Shown: positions 43,841 through 53,589, numbered from the stretch's first letter. The stretch: DNA of 64,000 nt from Ostreiculturibacter nitratireducens (GCF_032670585.1 NZ_JAVQHL010000002.1:1116001-1180000); one strand, 5' to 3'. Made by a program: numbers and translations. Notes: generated by a model from the letters alone, not told the origin.

Positions 43841-46015
43841 TCAATCCCTTCCATGGGCTAGTTCCGGCACGTCGCTCGCTCCTGCCGAGCCGCGCCCGGA
43901 GAGTGACGGGTTTTCCATGAAGAACCGGTGGCAGTTGAACAGGTCCGTCCGGCCCTCGGGCAGGTGGCGGACGAACTTGCCATCGGGCTGCAGGATCCAG
44001 CTTTGCGCCTCGTCGGCGAGGTTCGCCGCCATGATCTGGCGCACGATCTGCGCCTTCACGGTGTCGTTCTTCGTCTCGACCAGCGTTTCGACGCGCCGCG
44101 ACAGGTTCCGCCCCATCCAGTCCGCCGAAGAGATGAAGACCCGCGAGCGCTTTGAGGGCAGACCTTGTCCGTTCCCGAAGCAGACGATCCGGCTGTGTTC
44201 GAGGAACCGCCCGACGATGGATTTGACCCGTATGTTTTCCGACAGGCCCTTGATGCCGGGCCGGAGCCCGCAAATGCCGCGGACGACGAGGTTGATCTTC
44301 ACGCCCGCCTGGCTCGCCGCGTAGAGAGCGTCGATGACCTCGGATTCGATGAGGCTGTTCATCTTCGCCCAGATCTCGGCCGGACGGCCGGCACGGGCAT
44401 GGTCCGCCTCCGTGGCGATGAGATCCAGAAGCCGGGGTTTCAGCGTCAGGGGAGAAATCGCCAGGTTCTCCAGCCCCTCGGGCTGCGCATAGCCCGACAA
44501 GTAGTTGAAGACCTTCGACGCGTCGCGACCGAGCGCGGGATCGCAGGTGAAGAACGACAGGTCCGTGTAGATCCGCGCGGTGATCGGGTGGTAGTTCCCC
44601 GTGCCGTAATGGGTGTAGGTCACGAGGCTGTCGCCCTCGCGGCGCACCACGGTCGAGATCTTCGCGTGTGTCTTGTAGTTGATGAAGCCGTAGACGACAT
44701 GCGCACCCGCCCGCTCCAGCCGCCGTGACTGCCGGATGTTGGCCGCCTCGTCGAAGCGTGCCTTGAGCTCCACGAGCGCCGTGACCGACTTGCCGGCCTC
44801 CGCCGCCTCGCAGAGCGCGGACACGACGGGGCTGTCGTAGGAGGTTCGGTAGAGCGTCTGCTTGATCGCCAGAACATTCGGGTCCGTCGCCGCCTGCTGC
44901 AGGAAACGGATCACCATGTCGAAGGTTTCGTATGGGTGATGCAGAAGCATGTCCTTCTGCTTGATCGCGGCGAACAGGTCGCCGTCGTGATCCTGGACCC
45001 GTTCCGGCACGCGCGGAGTGAAGGGCGGCCACAAGAGGTCCGGGCGTGTCGACAGGACCAGCTCCTTCAGGTCCGCGATACCCACGAGCCCCCTGACCTC
45101 CACGACCTCGTCCGGCGTGACGTCCAGTTCTTCCATGATGAGAGCGCGGATGGTCTCGGGCGCGCCGGCGGTGACTTTCATCCGGATCACCTGACCCCGG
45201 CGGCGGCGCTTCAGCGCGGTCTCGAATTCCCGTACAAGGTCTTCGGCCTCGTCCTCGACCTCGATATCGCTGTCACGCAGCACCCGGAAGGCACAGTGGC
45301 CCACGTCCCGGTAGCCGGGGAAGAGCGAGCCGAGGTGGAGAAGGAGAAGTTCCTCCAGCGGCAGGAACCGCGCCTCGCCGGGCTTGCTCGGCAGCGCCAC
45401 GAAGCGCTCGATCTGTTGGGGAATCGGAAGCAGCGCCTGAAGGTGCCGCTTGTCCGAGATGCGCTCCAGTTCCAGCGCAAGGCAGAAACCCGTGTTCGGA
45501 ATGAACGGGAAGGGGTGCGCGGGGTCGATGGCGAGGGGCGACAGGATCGGGAAGACCTTGTTCAGGAAGTAGTCCTGAAGGAATGCCGCGTCGCGCTTCG
45601 TGACCTTGCCGCGCGTCAGAAGGATGATCCCGGCCGCCTCCATCTCGCGCCTGAGCTTGTTCCAGCAGCTTTGCTGGGTGTGCATCAGGCGCCGCGCATC
45701 CTCGTTGATCAGCACCAGCTGCTCGCGCGGGGTCAGGCCGTCGTCGGAAGGCGTGGCATTGCCTTCCCGCGCGAGTTCGCGCAGGCCCGCGACGCGTACC
45801 GTGTAGAATTCGTCGAGGTTCGTGGCCGAGATCGACAGGAACCGGAGCCGCTCCAGCAGAGGCACGCGCGGGTTCCCCGCCTCGTCCAGGACCCGCCAGT
45901 TGAAGGCGAGCCAGGAAAGCTCCCGGTTGAAGAACCGCCTCGGCCCCCGGATCTGGCTTTCGGGAAGAGTGACGGGATCGGGGAAGGGAGCCTTCAGGAA
46001 ATCTGCCTGCGTCAT
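43841..46015 (-). CDS. ppk1: Polyphosphate kinase PPK1
   Basis: A 724-residue kinase that builds polyphosphate from ATP. The N domain has RFFNRELSWLAFNWRVLDEA, the catalytic part has RFDEAANIRQSRRLERAG, and the phosphorylated His is in NYKTHAKIS (about residue 448). A second conserved His lies near the C-terminal phospholipase D-like half. Length and order match classical PPK1. It sits between hdaA and ppx on the same strand, the usual alphaproteobacterial arrangement. Confidence 0.95.
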   Translation of the reverse strand: MTQADFLKAPFPDPVTLPESQIRGPRRFFNRELSWLAFNWRVLDEAGNPRVPLLERLRFLSISATNLDEFYTVRVAGLRELAREGNATPSDDGLTPREQLVLINEDARRLMHTQQSCWNKLRREMEAAGIILLTRGKVTKRDAAFLQDYFLNKVFPILSPLAIDPAHPFPFIPNTGFCLALELERISDKRHLQALLPIPQQIERFVALPSKPGEARFLPLEELLLLHLGSLFPGYRDVGHCAFRVLRDSDIEVEDEAEDLVREFETALKRRRRGQVIRMKVTAGAPETIRALIMEELDVTPDEVVEVRGLVGIADLKELVLSTRPDLLWPPFTPRVPERVQDHDGDLFAAIKQKDMLLHHPYETFDMVIRFLQQAATDPNVLAIKQTLYRTSYDSPVVSALCEAAEAGKSVTALVELKARFDEAANIRQSRRLERAGAHVVYGFINYKTHAKISTVVRREGDSLVTYTHYGTGNYHPITARIYTDLSFFTCDPALGRDASKVFNYLSGYAQPEGLENLAISPLTLKPRLLDLIATEADHARAGRPAEIWAKMNSLIESEVIDALYAASQAGVKINLVVRGICGLRPGIKGLSENIRVKSIVGRFLEHSRIVCFGNGQGLPSKRSRVFISSADWMGRNLSRRVETLVETKNDTVKAQIVRQIMAANLADEAQSWILQPDGKFVRHLPEGRTDLFNCHRFFMENPSLSGRGSAGASDVPELAHGRD

Positions 46016-46057
46016 GACGGGTTACCGTGCCTTCTTAGCGCTTCGGGCGCGGCCCCA

Positions 46058-46744
46058 TCATTGCGCGCCCCCGCTGGCGCTGTCCAGCACATCCGCCGCG
46101 AGCGCGCGCGTCACGGGCCGCCCCTGCGCAAGCGCCGCCGCGTCCAGCGCCGCGACGAGCTTGCGCGCGGCGTCGAAGGATCGTTCCATCCGCGTAACGA
46201 GGTAGGGGACGAGCGTCGGCGCCACGGTCAGCTGCCGGTCCGCGAAGAGCTTGACCAGAACTGCGGCCAGAAGCGCGTCGTCCGGCGCCTCGATGGCCGC
46301 GACCGAAGCTGCCTCCACCCGGCTCGCAAGGTCGGGCAGTGTCAGGCCCCAACGCCGTGGTGCCGTCCGCGCGGTCATCAGAAGCCGCCCGCCCTCGGCC
46401 AGGACGAGATTGTGCAGATGGAACAGCGCCGCTTCCGCCGCCGGGTTCCCCGCGATCCGGTCCGCGTCCTCCACCGCCACGCGGCCCGCGGCTGCGATGG
46501 CGGGTATGTCCGCGTCCGGCAGGTCAATTCCCCTGACGACGTCGGCGCCGGTCGCTGCCGCCCAGACGTGGACCAGATGCGTCTTCCCCGCGCCGGCGGG
46601 TCCGACGAGGGCGAGCTTGCCCTGCGGCCAGTCACCATCCGCGTCTATTGCCTTCAGCGCGAGTGCGTTCGAGGGCGCGACGAGGAAATCGTCTCGCCCC
46701 AGCGCCGGTCGCACGGGCAGGTCGAAAGCTAGCTGACGGGCCAT
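46058..46744 (-). CDS. hdaA: HdaA, DnaA-related replication-control ATPase
   Basis: A 228-residue protein like the AAA+ part of DnaA but without the DNA-binding domain. The start MARQLAFDLPVRPALGRDDF contains the QLxFDL clamp-binding motif, then Walker A GPAGAGKTHLV (about residue 47) and a sensor region MTARTAPRRW. Bound to the replication clamp it would stimulate ATP hydrolysis by DnaA and prevent re-initiation. Compared with Hda it is the alphaproteobacterial form. It lies between the AI-2E permease and ppk1, one base after the permease start region. Confidence 0.88.
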   Translation of the reverse strand: MARQLAFDLPVRPALGRDDFLVAPSNALALKAIDADGDWPQGKLALVGPAGAGKTHLVHVWAAATGADVVRGIDLPDADIPAIAAAGRVAVEDADRIAGNPAAEAALFHLHNLVLAEGGRLLMTARTAPRRWGLTLPDLASRVEAASVAAIEAPDDALLAAVLVKLFADRQLTVAPTLVPYLVTRMERSFDAARKLVAALDAAALAQGRPVTRALAADVLDSASGGAQ

Positions 46745-47818
46745 CTATTCCTCGCCTTCGCTCCGCCAGGAGATGCCCTTGTAGAGCCGGCTGTCGAGAT
46801 ACTGCGATACAGCGAACCGCGCCAGCACGCCCAGCGCGGCCGCCACGGGGACGGCCGCGAGCATGCCGACGAAGCCGAAGAGCGTCCCGAAGGCCGAGAG
46901 CGCGAAGAGCAGCCAGACGGGATGGAGCCCCACCGATCCGCCCACGAGCTTTGGTGTCAGGATATTGCCCTCGATGAACTGCCCGGCCGCGAAGATCGCC
47001 GCGATCGCGCCGATCTGCACCCATTCGCCCCAGAACTGGAACAGCCCAAGCCCGATCGCCAGCGCGCCGCCCACCAGCGCGCCGACGTAGGGGATGAAGG
47101 TGATGAGCCCGGCGATCGCCCCGACGATCAGCCCAAATTCCAGCCCGGCCAGCATCAGGCTGACGGAATAGAAGGTCCCAAGAATGATGCAGACGGACAC
47201 TTGCCCGCGCACGAACCCCGCGAGGACCTTGTCGACCTCACGCGCCAGCCGGCGGACCGCCGGCGCGTGGTCGAGGGGGAGCCAGCTGTCGACCTTGGCC
47301 ACCATCCGGTCCCAGTCGAGAAGGAGGTAGAAGGCCACGACCGGCACGACGATCAGGAAGATGATGAAGTTGAGGAAACCCAGCGCCGACGAGAGGATCC
47401 CGCTCGCAAGCTCTCCGCCCCGCGCCTTGATCGTCTCGCCGATCCCCTGAAGCGTGTCGCGCAGCACGCTCTCGTTGTCCATGATCGATGGGAACTTGGT
47501 CGTCAGGAACCCCTGTAACTCGCCGACGATCGTGGGCGCCGCGTTCACGAGCTGGACGAGCTGGCGGATAAGGGAGGGAATCACGAGGAGCGCCGCGATG
47601 ATGAAGATCATCAGCGCAACCAGCGAGATGAAGGCCGTGGCCGCCGCCCGCGACATGCCCATCCTCTCTAGCCGGTCGGCCACCGGGTCAAGGAAATAGG
47701 CCACCGCGCCGCCTACGAGGAACGGCAGGATGACATTGCCCAGCCCCCACAGGGCGAGCAGGAAGACCGCCGCCGCGATCCCCCAGTATTTCACTTGTTG
47801 CCGAGCCGGCAGAGCCAT
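46745..47818 (-). CDS. AI-2E-family transporter (PerM/YdiK-like)
   Basis: A 357-residue inner-membrane protein with about eight helices and the family segments LVGGAVAYFLDPVADRLER, a long middle loop, and FVRGQVSVCIILGTFYSVSL followed by FIPYVGALVGG. Members have been proposed as autoinducer-2 exporters or Na+/H+ antiporters; the substrate is uncertain. The upstream open frame is longer, but the ATG at 47818 (MALPARQQVKYWG) has AAGGAAAGG before it. It heads the leftward group with hdaA, ppk1 and ppx. Confidence 0.85.
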   Translation of the reverse strand: MALPARQQVKYWGIAAAVFLLALWGLGNVILPFLVGGAVAYFLDPVADRLERMGMSRAAATAFISLVALMIFIIAALLVIPSLIRQLVQLVNAAPTIVGELQGFLTTKFPSIMDNESVLRDTLQGIGETIKARGGELASGILSSALGFLNFIIFLIVVPVVAFYLLLDWDRMVAKVDSWLPLDHAPAVRRLAREVDKVLAGFVRGQVSVCIILGTFYSVSLMLAGLEFGLIVGAIAGLITFIPYVGALVGGALAIGLGLFQFWGEWVQIGAIAAIFAAGQFIEGNILTPKLVGGSVGLHPVWLLFALSAFGTLFGFVGMLAAVPVAAALGVLARFAVSQYLDSRLYKGISWRSEGEE

Positions 47819-48011
47819 GACGGGCCTTTCCTTCGTCTGCCTCCGTTCATCGCCGAAGCGGGCTATCGTTGCAAGCGCGCGCCCCGCCTCGCGGCCGGAA
47901 ATGTCCGTCGGCACGGGCCGGTCCGGCCCGAGTCCCCGCATTCCCTTGCCTGTGCTGGACCTATCGCATAGACGAGTTGCGAACCCGGAAACCTTTCAAG
48001 GTCCTTTCGCG

Positions 48012-49349
48012 ATGCGCCTTTCCTCCTACTTCCTCCCCGTCCTCAAGGAAAACCCCGCCGAGGCGCAGATCGTCAGCCACCGGCTGATGCTGCGCGCCGG
48101 CATGATCCGCCAGCAGGCCGCCGGCATCTATTCCTGGCTGCCGCTGGGCTACCGCGTGCTGCGCCGGATCGAGGAGATCGTGCACGAGGAGCAGATCCGC
48201 GCGGGCCATATCCCGATGCTCATGCCGACGCTCCAGCCCGCCGACCTCTGGCGCGAGAGCGGACGCTATGACGACTACGGCGAAGAAATGCTGCGCATCA
48301 AGGACCGCCACGGCCGCGACATGCTTTACGGCCCGACGAACGAGGAGATGATCACCGACATCTTCCGCTCGCACGTGTCGAGCTACAAGGACCTGCCGCT
48401 GACGCTCTACCACATCCAGTGGAAGTTCCGCGACGAGATCCGCCCCCGCTTCGGCGTCATGCGCGGCCGCGAGTTCCTGATGAAGGACGGCTACAACTTC
48501 GACGTCGACAAGGACGCTGCGATCCACGCCTACAACCGCCACATGGTCAGCTACCTCAGGACCTACGAGCGGATGGGCCTGAAGGCGATCCCGATGCGCG
48601 CGGCCTCCGGCCCGATCGGCGGCGACAATACGCACGAGTTCCTCGTGCTCGCCTCGACCGGCGAGAGCGAGGTCTTCTACGACAGCGCCGTGACCGACCT
48701 CACGCTCGGCAACCGCGACGTGAACTACAGCGACCGGGATCAGGTGAAGGCGATCTGCGAGGAATTCACCGCACCCTATGCCCGAACCGACGAGACCCAC
48801 GATCCCGAGATATTCGACAAGATCCCGGAGGAGCGCCGCAAGGTCGGCCGCGGCATCGAGGTCGGCCAGATCTTCTACTTCGGCACGAAGTATTCCGAAC
48901 CGATGGGCGCGGTCGTGACCACCGACAAGGGCGAACGCGTGCCGGTCCACATGGGCTCGCACGGCATCGGCGTCTCGCGGCTTCTCGGCGCGATCATCGA
49001 GGCGAGCCACGACGACAACGGGATCATCTGGCCCGAGGGCGTGACGCCCTTCCACTGCGGTATCGTCAATCTCAAGCAGGGCGACACCTCGACCGATTCC
49101 GCCTGCGAGGCGCTTTACGCCGCACTGGCGAAGAAGGGCCTCGCGCCCCTTTACGACGACCGCGACGAGAGGGCCGGGGCGAAGTTCGCGACGATGGACC
49201 TGGTCGGTCTTCCCTGGCGGATCACCGTGGGCCCGCGCGGCATTGCCAAGCATGCCGTGGAACTCACCTCCCGCCGCACCGGCGAGAGCGAGGAGATGAG
49301 CCCCGAGGCCGCCGTCGCCCGCATCGCGCAGATCTACGGCCGGACCTGA
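48012..49349 (+). CDS. proS: Prolyl-tRNA synthetase ProS
   Basis: A 445-residue class II synthetase of the short alphaproteobacterial type, lacking the large editing insertion of E. coli ProS. Motif 1 lies around QAAGIYSWLPLGYRVL, motif 2 around FRDEIRPRFGVMRGREFLMKD and motif 3 around GIGVSRLLGAI. The anticodon domain ends GESEEMSPEAAVARIAQIYG. The upstream frame is open further, but the ATG at 48012 (MRLSSYFLPVLKENP) is the standard start. It lies upstream of the Lol genes with a 226-base gap. Confidence 0.95.
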   Translation: MRLSSYFLPVLKENPAEAQIVSHRLMLRAGMIRQQAAGIYSWLPLGYRVLRRIEEIVHEEQIRAGHIPMLMPTLQPADLWRESGRYDDYGEEMLRIKDRHGRDMLYGPTNEEMITDIFRSHVSSYKDLPLTLYHIQWKFRDEIRPRFGVMRGREFLMKDGYNFDVDKDAAIHAYNRHMVSYLRTYERMGLKAIPMRAASGPIGGDNTHEFLVLASTGESEVFYDSAVTDLTLGNRDVNYSDRDQVKAICEEFTAPYARTDETHDPEIFDKIPEERRKVGRGIEVGQIFYFGTKYSEPMGAVVTTDKGERVPVHMGSHGIGVSRLLGAIIEASHDDNGIIWPEGVTPFHCGIVNLKQGDTSTDSACEALYAALAKKGLAPLYDDRDERAGAKFATMDLVGLPWRITVGPRGIAKHAVELTSRRTGESEEMSPEAAVARIAQIYGRT

Positions 49350-49575
49350 TCGCACGGATGGATGGCTCGGGCGCGTGAAGGGAGGCGCCGCGTCCCCGGC
49401 GCCGCCGCGATCGCCCGCGCATGGACCGTCCGTCCGGCAGAGTCCCGCCTGATCCGACCCGGCTCCGGGCGAATATCGCCACGGGGCCGGCAAATGGCCC
49501 TTCGCGCGCTGCCCCGGCCTTGACCTTTGCGGCCGTCGCGGCCACTTTGCCCGCCACTTCCGATCCGGAGCCACG

Positions 49576-50865
49576 ATGGCCAGCCGCACCGCGCCCTTCG
49601 CACCATTCGAATTCATGATCGCCTGGCGTTACCTGCGCGCCCGCAGGGCCGAGGGCGGCGTGAGCGTGATGACCTGGATCTCGCTCATCGGCATCACGCT
49701 CGGCGTCATGGCGCTCATCGCGACGCTGGCGGTTCGCGCGGGTTTCCGCGCGGAGTTCGTCGACACGATCCTCGGAGCGAACGCCCATGTCACCGTCTAC
49801 GCGCCGCGTTCGGTCGACGAATACGGCGTTCTCCAGAACACGTGGCGGGACTACGACGCAGCCACGGAACGCATCCGCGAGGTTCCCGGCGTCACCCGCG
49901 CCGCGCCCGTCGTCTACGGTCAGGTCATGGCGACGCTCGGTGACCGTGCCACCGTGGCCGAGGTCTACGGGATCACGCTCGACGACCTGCGCACGATCCC
50001 GCGGATCGGGGGCGAAGACGCCGAGGCCATCGGAGAGATCGGGGATTTCGACCGGGGCATCGCGATCGGGTCGGGCATCGCCCGCCAGCTTGGCCTTTCC
50101 GTTGGCGACATGGTCAAACTCATCTCGCCCTCCGGCGCAAAGACCGCCTTCGGTACCTCCCCGCGCGTCAACGCCTATGACGTTGTCTACATCTTCACCG
50201 CGGGGCGGTGGGACATCGACCGGACGCGCGTATACATGCCGCTTCCCGAAGCGCAGAGCTACTTCAACCGCGAAGAGCAGGTCGACCAGATCGAGGTCCA
50301 TGTCGAGGACCCGGAAGGGGTGGACGATATCACCCCCGAGATCATCGCCGCCGCGGGCGAGGGCAGCTTCGTCTGGACCTGGCGCGATTCCTCCGGCGCC
50401 TTCCTCTCTGCCCTCGACATCGAGGACGACGTGATGTTCGTGATCCTCTCGATCCTCGTCCTGATCGCGGCGATGAACATCACCTCGGGGCTCATCATGC
50501 TGGTGAAGAACAAGGGCCGCGACATCGGCATTCTCCGGACGATGGGCCTGACCGAAGGCTCGGTCCTGCGCGTCTTTTTCCTCTGCGGCGCCTTCACGGG
50601 CGTGATCGGCACCATCCTCGGCCTGATCCTCGGCTGCCTCATCGCGGTATACATCGACCAGATCATGTCCTTCGTGAACTGGATGACCGGCGGGAATGCC
50701 TGGGACCCGTCGATCCGGGGCCTCTACCGGCTGCCCGCCAAGCTCCAGGCCTGGGACGTGGTCAAGGCGGTGGGGCTCTCGCTCTCGCTTTCCTTCGTCG
50801 TCACCATCTTCCCCGCCCGGCGCGCGGCGCGGATGAACCCGGTCGAGGCCCTGCGTTATGAGTGA
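49576..50865 (+). CDS. LolC/LolE-type lipoprotein-releasing permease
   Basis: A 429-residue inner-membrane protein with one N-terminal helix, a large periplasmic domain (about residues 50-270) and three C-terminal helices. It begins near FEFMIAWRYLRARRAEGG, and the coupling segment around ILRTMGLTEGSVLRVFFLCGAFTG is typical of MacB-like permeases. With LolD it extracts lipoproteins from the inner membrane and passes them to LolA. Alphaproteobacteria commonly use one hybrid gene (LolF) in place of LolC and LolE. Its stop overlaps the lolD start. Confidence 0.92.
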   Translation: MASRTAPFAPFEFMIAWRYLRARRAEGGVSVMTWISLIGITLGVMALIATLAVRAGFRAEFVDTILGANAHVTVYAPRSVDEYGVLQNTWRDYDAATERIREVPGVTRAAPVVYGQVMATLGDRATVAEVYGITLDDLRTIPRIGGEDAEAIGEIGDFDRGIAIGSGIARQLGLSVGDMVKLISPSGAKTAFGTSPRVNAYDVVYIFTAGRWDIDRTRVYMPLPEAQSYFNREEQVDQIEVHVEDPEGVDDITPEIIAAAGEGSFVWTWRDSSGAFLSALDIEDDVMFVILSILVLIAAMNITSGLIMLVKNKGRDIGILRTMGLTEGSVLRVFFLCGAFTGVIGTILGLILGCLIAVYIDQIMSFVNWMTGGNAWDPSIRGLYRLPAKLQAWDVVKAVGLSLSLSFVVTIFPARRAARMNPVEALRYE

Positions 50866-51544
50866 AACTGTCCTCGCCCTCACGGGAATCACGAAGGTCT
50901 ACAACAGGGGTCTGCCGTCGGAAGTGAACGTGCTGCGCGGTGTCGACCTCTCCGTCAAGCGTGGCGAGGTCGTGGCGCTCGTCGCGCCCTCCGGCGCGGG
51001 CAAGTCGACGCTTCTTCACATCGCGGGGCTGCTCGACACGCCCGACGGGGGCGAGGTCGCGATCGCTGGTGCCCGGATGACCGGCCTTTCGGACCGGCGT
51101 CGGACCGAGACGCGGCGCAGCGACGTGGGCTTCATCTACCAGTTCCACCACCTGCTGCCCGAATTTACCGCGCTCGAGAACATCGTGCTTCCCCAGCTTG
51201 CGAACGGCTCGAGCAGGCAGGCCGCCGAAGCGCGCGCGCGCGACCTTCTCGGGCGCGTAGGCGTGGCGGAGCGGGCCGATCATCGTCCGGCGGCGCTTTC
51301 GGGTGGCGAACAGCAGCGCGTGGCCTTCTGCCGGGCGCTCGCCAACGCGCCGAAGCTCCTCCTTGCCGACGAACCCACTGGCAACCTGGACCCCGCCACC
51401 TCCGACCGGGTCTTCGAAACGCTGATGGACCTCGTCCGCTCGACCGGCCTGTCGGCCCTCATAGCGACCCACAACCTGGACCTCGCCGCGCGCATGGACC
51501 GCACCGTGCATCTGGACGCAGGCCGCATCGCCATGACTCCATAG
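50858..51544 (+). CDS. lolD: Lipoprotein-releasing ATPase LolD
   Basis: A 228-residue ABC ATPase. Walker A is APSGAGKSTLL (about residue 45), the signature is LSGGEQQRVAF, Walker B is LLLADEPTGNLD, and the lipoprotein-transporter EFTALENIVLP segment follows the Q-loop. It powers release of outer-membrane lipoproteins with the permease encoded just before, overlapping it by eight bases. Confidence 0.95.
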   Translation: MSETVLALTGITKVYNRGLPSEVNVLRGVDLSVKRGEVVALVAPSGAGKSTLLHIAGLLDTPDGGEVAIAGARMTGLSDRRRTETRRSDVGFIYQFHHLLPEFTALENIVLPQLANGSSRQAAEARARDLLGRVGVAERADHRPAALSGGEQQRVAFCRALANAPKLLLADEPTGNLDPATSDRVFETLMDLVRSTGLSALIATHNLDLAARMDRTVHLDAGRIAMTP

Positions 51545-51602
51545 ACCGGCCGGACCTCCGCAAGGTTCAGGAAATCCTCGACGCAACTGGAAGGAAAACA
51601 AC

Positions 51603-52583
51603 ATGCCCAAAGTCGCCGTCAGCGATATCGAGGAAACCAGCGCCCAGGCGCTCCGCGCTCACGGCGCCGCGCCCTGGATCGCGGCGGAGGTCGCCCGCGC
51701 CGTCGCCAAGGCCGAGGCACTGGGCAACGTGATCTGCGGCCTCTACTACCTCGAAAGCTACTGCCTCCAGCTCCGCTCGGGCCGTGTCCGCGGCGACGTG
51801 GAGCCCGTCGTGGAACGCCCGCGCCCTGGCTTTGTCCGGGTCGATGCGAACTTCGGCTTCGCCCAGCCCGCTTTCACCCGCGGTCTTCCCCTCGCTCTCG
51901 AGGCCGCGCGCGAGTGCGGCACGGCCTGTCTAGCCGTGGGGCATGCCCATACCTGCACCTCTCTTGGCTACTTCACCGAGCAGATCGCGCAGGCGGGCCT
52001 CATCGGGATGGGCTTCACCAACGCCTCCGCCATCGTCGCGCCGCCCGGCGGCAAATCCCGCATTCTCGGCACCAACCCCTTCGCCTTCTCGGCACCGGAC
52101 GGGGCAGGGGGGCTCGCCATGCAGTTCGACTTCTCCACCGCCGCCGTCGCGCTCGGGAAGATCACGATGGCCAAGGCCGCGGGCCGTTCGATCCCGCCCG
52201 GCTGGGCGGTGGACGCCGAGGGGAACACCACGACCGACCCCGAGGAGGCGCTCAAGGGCGCGCTCGTCTCGGCCGCGGGCTACAAGGGCTGGGGCCTCGG
52301 CCTCATGGTGGAAATTCTCGCCGCCGGCATGACGGGCGGAGTGAACTCGCTCGACGTGAAGCCCCTGAAGGCGCCCGAGGGAACGCCGCATGACCTCGGT
52401 CAGTTCTACATCCTCATCGATCCGGCGCTTTCCCCGGCCTTCGCCGAACGCCTGTCCCGCCTCGCCGAAGCCATCGCGGCGGATGAGGGCGCCCGGATGC
52501 CCGGCGCCAACCGCGTGCCGGCCGAGGAAGTCGAGGTTCCGGACGCGCTCTGGCAGCTGACGACAGACCTCGCCGGGGCCTGA
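51603..52583 (+). CDS. Ldh-family (malate/L-lactate-type) NAD(P)-dependent oxidoreductase
   Basis: A 326-residue enzyme of the family that includes malate, ureidoglycolate, 2,3-diketogulonate and delta1-piperideine-2-carboxylate reductases. The N-terminus has RAHGAAPWIAAEVARAVAKAEA. The catalytic region VGHAHTCTSLGYFTEQIA keeps a His but lacks the usual HFG triplet. Then come GTNPFAFSAP, FDFSTAAVALGKI and GYKGWGLGLMVEI. I could not assign the substrate; opine- or imino-acid reduction is possible. AAGGAAAAC precedes the ATG. The gene ends within a degenerate FNR-type box. Confidence 0.85.
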   Translation: MPKVAVSDIEETSAQALRAHGAAPWIAAEVARAVAKAEALGNVICGLYYLESYCLQLRSGRVRGDVEPVVERPRPGFVRVDANFGFAQPAFTRGLPLALEAARECGTACLAVGHAHTCTSLGYFTEQIAQAGLIGMGFTNASAIVAPPGGKSRILGTNPFAFSAPDGAGGLAMQFDFSTAAVALGKITMAKAAGRSIPPGWAVDAEGNTTTDPEEALKGALVSAAGYKGWGLGLMVEILAAGMTGGVNSLDVKPLKAPEGTPHDLGQFYILIDPALSPAFAERLSRLAEAIAADEGARMPGANRVPAEEVEVPDALWQLTTDLAGA

Positions 52584-52593
52584 CACGGATCAA
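52580..52593 (+). promoter_or_regulatory. Degenerate FNR/Dnr-type box before cytochrome gene 1
   Basis: CTGAC-ACGG-ATCAA differs from the TTGAY-N4-RTCAA consensus at one base and overlaps the stop of the Ldh gene. It ends 52 bases before the cytochrome ATG. A good -10 hexamer TATAGT at 52616-52621 follows 29.5 bases from the box centre, fitting a class II activator promoter. Confidence 0.45.
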
Positions 52594-52645
52594 ATGCACG
52601 GCGGGCGCGCGGCGCTATAGTGGCGCGGACGGACGGAGTTTCGAA

Positions 52646-53044
52646 ATGCGCGCCCTACTTTCCCTTGCCATTCTCGCAGTGCTGGCCACCCCTGTGGCGG
52701 CAGACGAACCCGGCCTGGGCGAAACGACCTTCTTCGAACATTGCGGTGGCTGCCACGGCGAGAATGCCGACGGCGACGGCCCGATGACGGAGATCCTGAC
52801 CGTCACCGTTCCCGATCTGACCACGCTGTCTGCCAGGAACGAGGGCACTTTCCCCTGGCTCCGCGTCGTCCACGTCGTTGATGGCCGCACCGGGCTGCGT
52901 GCCCACGGCGGCCCGATGCCGATTTTCGGTGCCGTCTTCGAAGGCGACAAGGTCGCGGCCGATGCCCCGGACGGCACGCCCGTCATCACCTCGGCCCGCG
53001 TCCTCGCCGTTGTGGACTACCTCGAGACGCTCCAGCAGCCCTAG
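52646..53044 (+). CDS. Small periplasmic c-type cytochrome, copy 1
   Basis: A 132-residue monohaem cytochrome with a signal peptide (ends VAADE), haem attachment FFEHCGGCHG (about residue 32) and a distal Met ligand likely in GGPMPIFGAVF. Conserved ends include LTTLSARNEGTFPW and VVDYLETLQQ. It belongs to a small family found three times here (also 53590 and 54113), with identical spacing between haem and Met motifs. It should carry electrons in the periplasm; the partner is unknown. A FNR-like box and TATAGT -10 lie upstream. Confidence 0.88.
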   Translation: MRALLSLAILAVLATPVAADEPGLGETTFFEHCGGCHGENADGDGPMTEILTVTVPDLTTLSARNEGTFPWLRVVHVVDGRTGLRAHGGPMPIFGAVFEGDKVAADAPDGTPVITSARVLAVVDYLETLQQP

Positions 53045-53487
53045 GCCCGTTGCGTGAGCAGCACACCCGCCGCCATCAAGAGGATTCCGCCGCCGCGCGA
53101 GAGGGTCAGGGGTTTCACCATCGCGCCCATCAGCCCGAAATGGTCGATCGCGGCGGCGGAGATCAGTTGTCCCAGAAGCACGAAGAACACCGCGTTCCCG
53201 ACCCCGAAGCGTGGCGCGACCCAGGTGATCGACAGGACGTAGAACGCGACGAGGAGCCCGGCGAGGAACAGGTGCTTGGGCTGCCCGGGCAGCGCCGCCA
53301 GCGCGGCCGGCCGCCCGGTCGCGAAAAGAACAGTTGCCGCCCCGACGAAGGCCACGACGAAGAGGATCGTCGCGGCGGCGGCCGGCGAGCCCAGCCGCCC
53401 GCCCAGTTGCGCGTTGAGCGCCGCCAGCACCGGGATCCCGATCCCTGCCGCCAGCATCACCACACCATAACGTATCCACTCCGGCAT
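53041..53487 (-). CDS. DMT-family transporter, DUF606 (YdcZ-like)
   Basis: A 148-residue five-helix membrane protein of the DUF606/YdcZ group of the DMT superfamily, with AALNAQLGGRLGSPAAAA near the start and GQLISAAAIDHFGLMG in the second half. It ends overlapping the cytochrome stop by four bases and starts at ATG 53487 behind GGGAGG. Substrate unknown. It interrupts the cytochrome group on the opposite strand. Confidence 0.8.
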   Translation of the reverse strand: MPEWIRYGVVMLAAGIGIPVLAALNAQLGGRLGSPAAAATILFVVAFVGAATVLFATGRPAALAALPGQPKHLFLAGLLVAFYVLSITWVAPRFGVGNAVFFVLLGQLISAAAIDHFGLMGAMVKPLTLSRGGGILLMAAGVLLTQRA

Positions 53488-53589
53488 CCTCGCCTCCCTC
53501 GCCGCCTGCCTTCTTTGTCCACGTCCAACCCGATTGCACCGCGCTCCGCAAGCGGCTACGGCTAGAAGACACAGGGTGGGAGGCTGACA

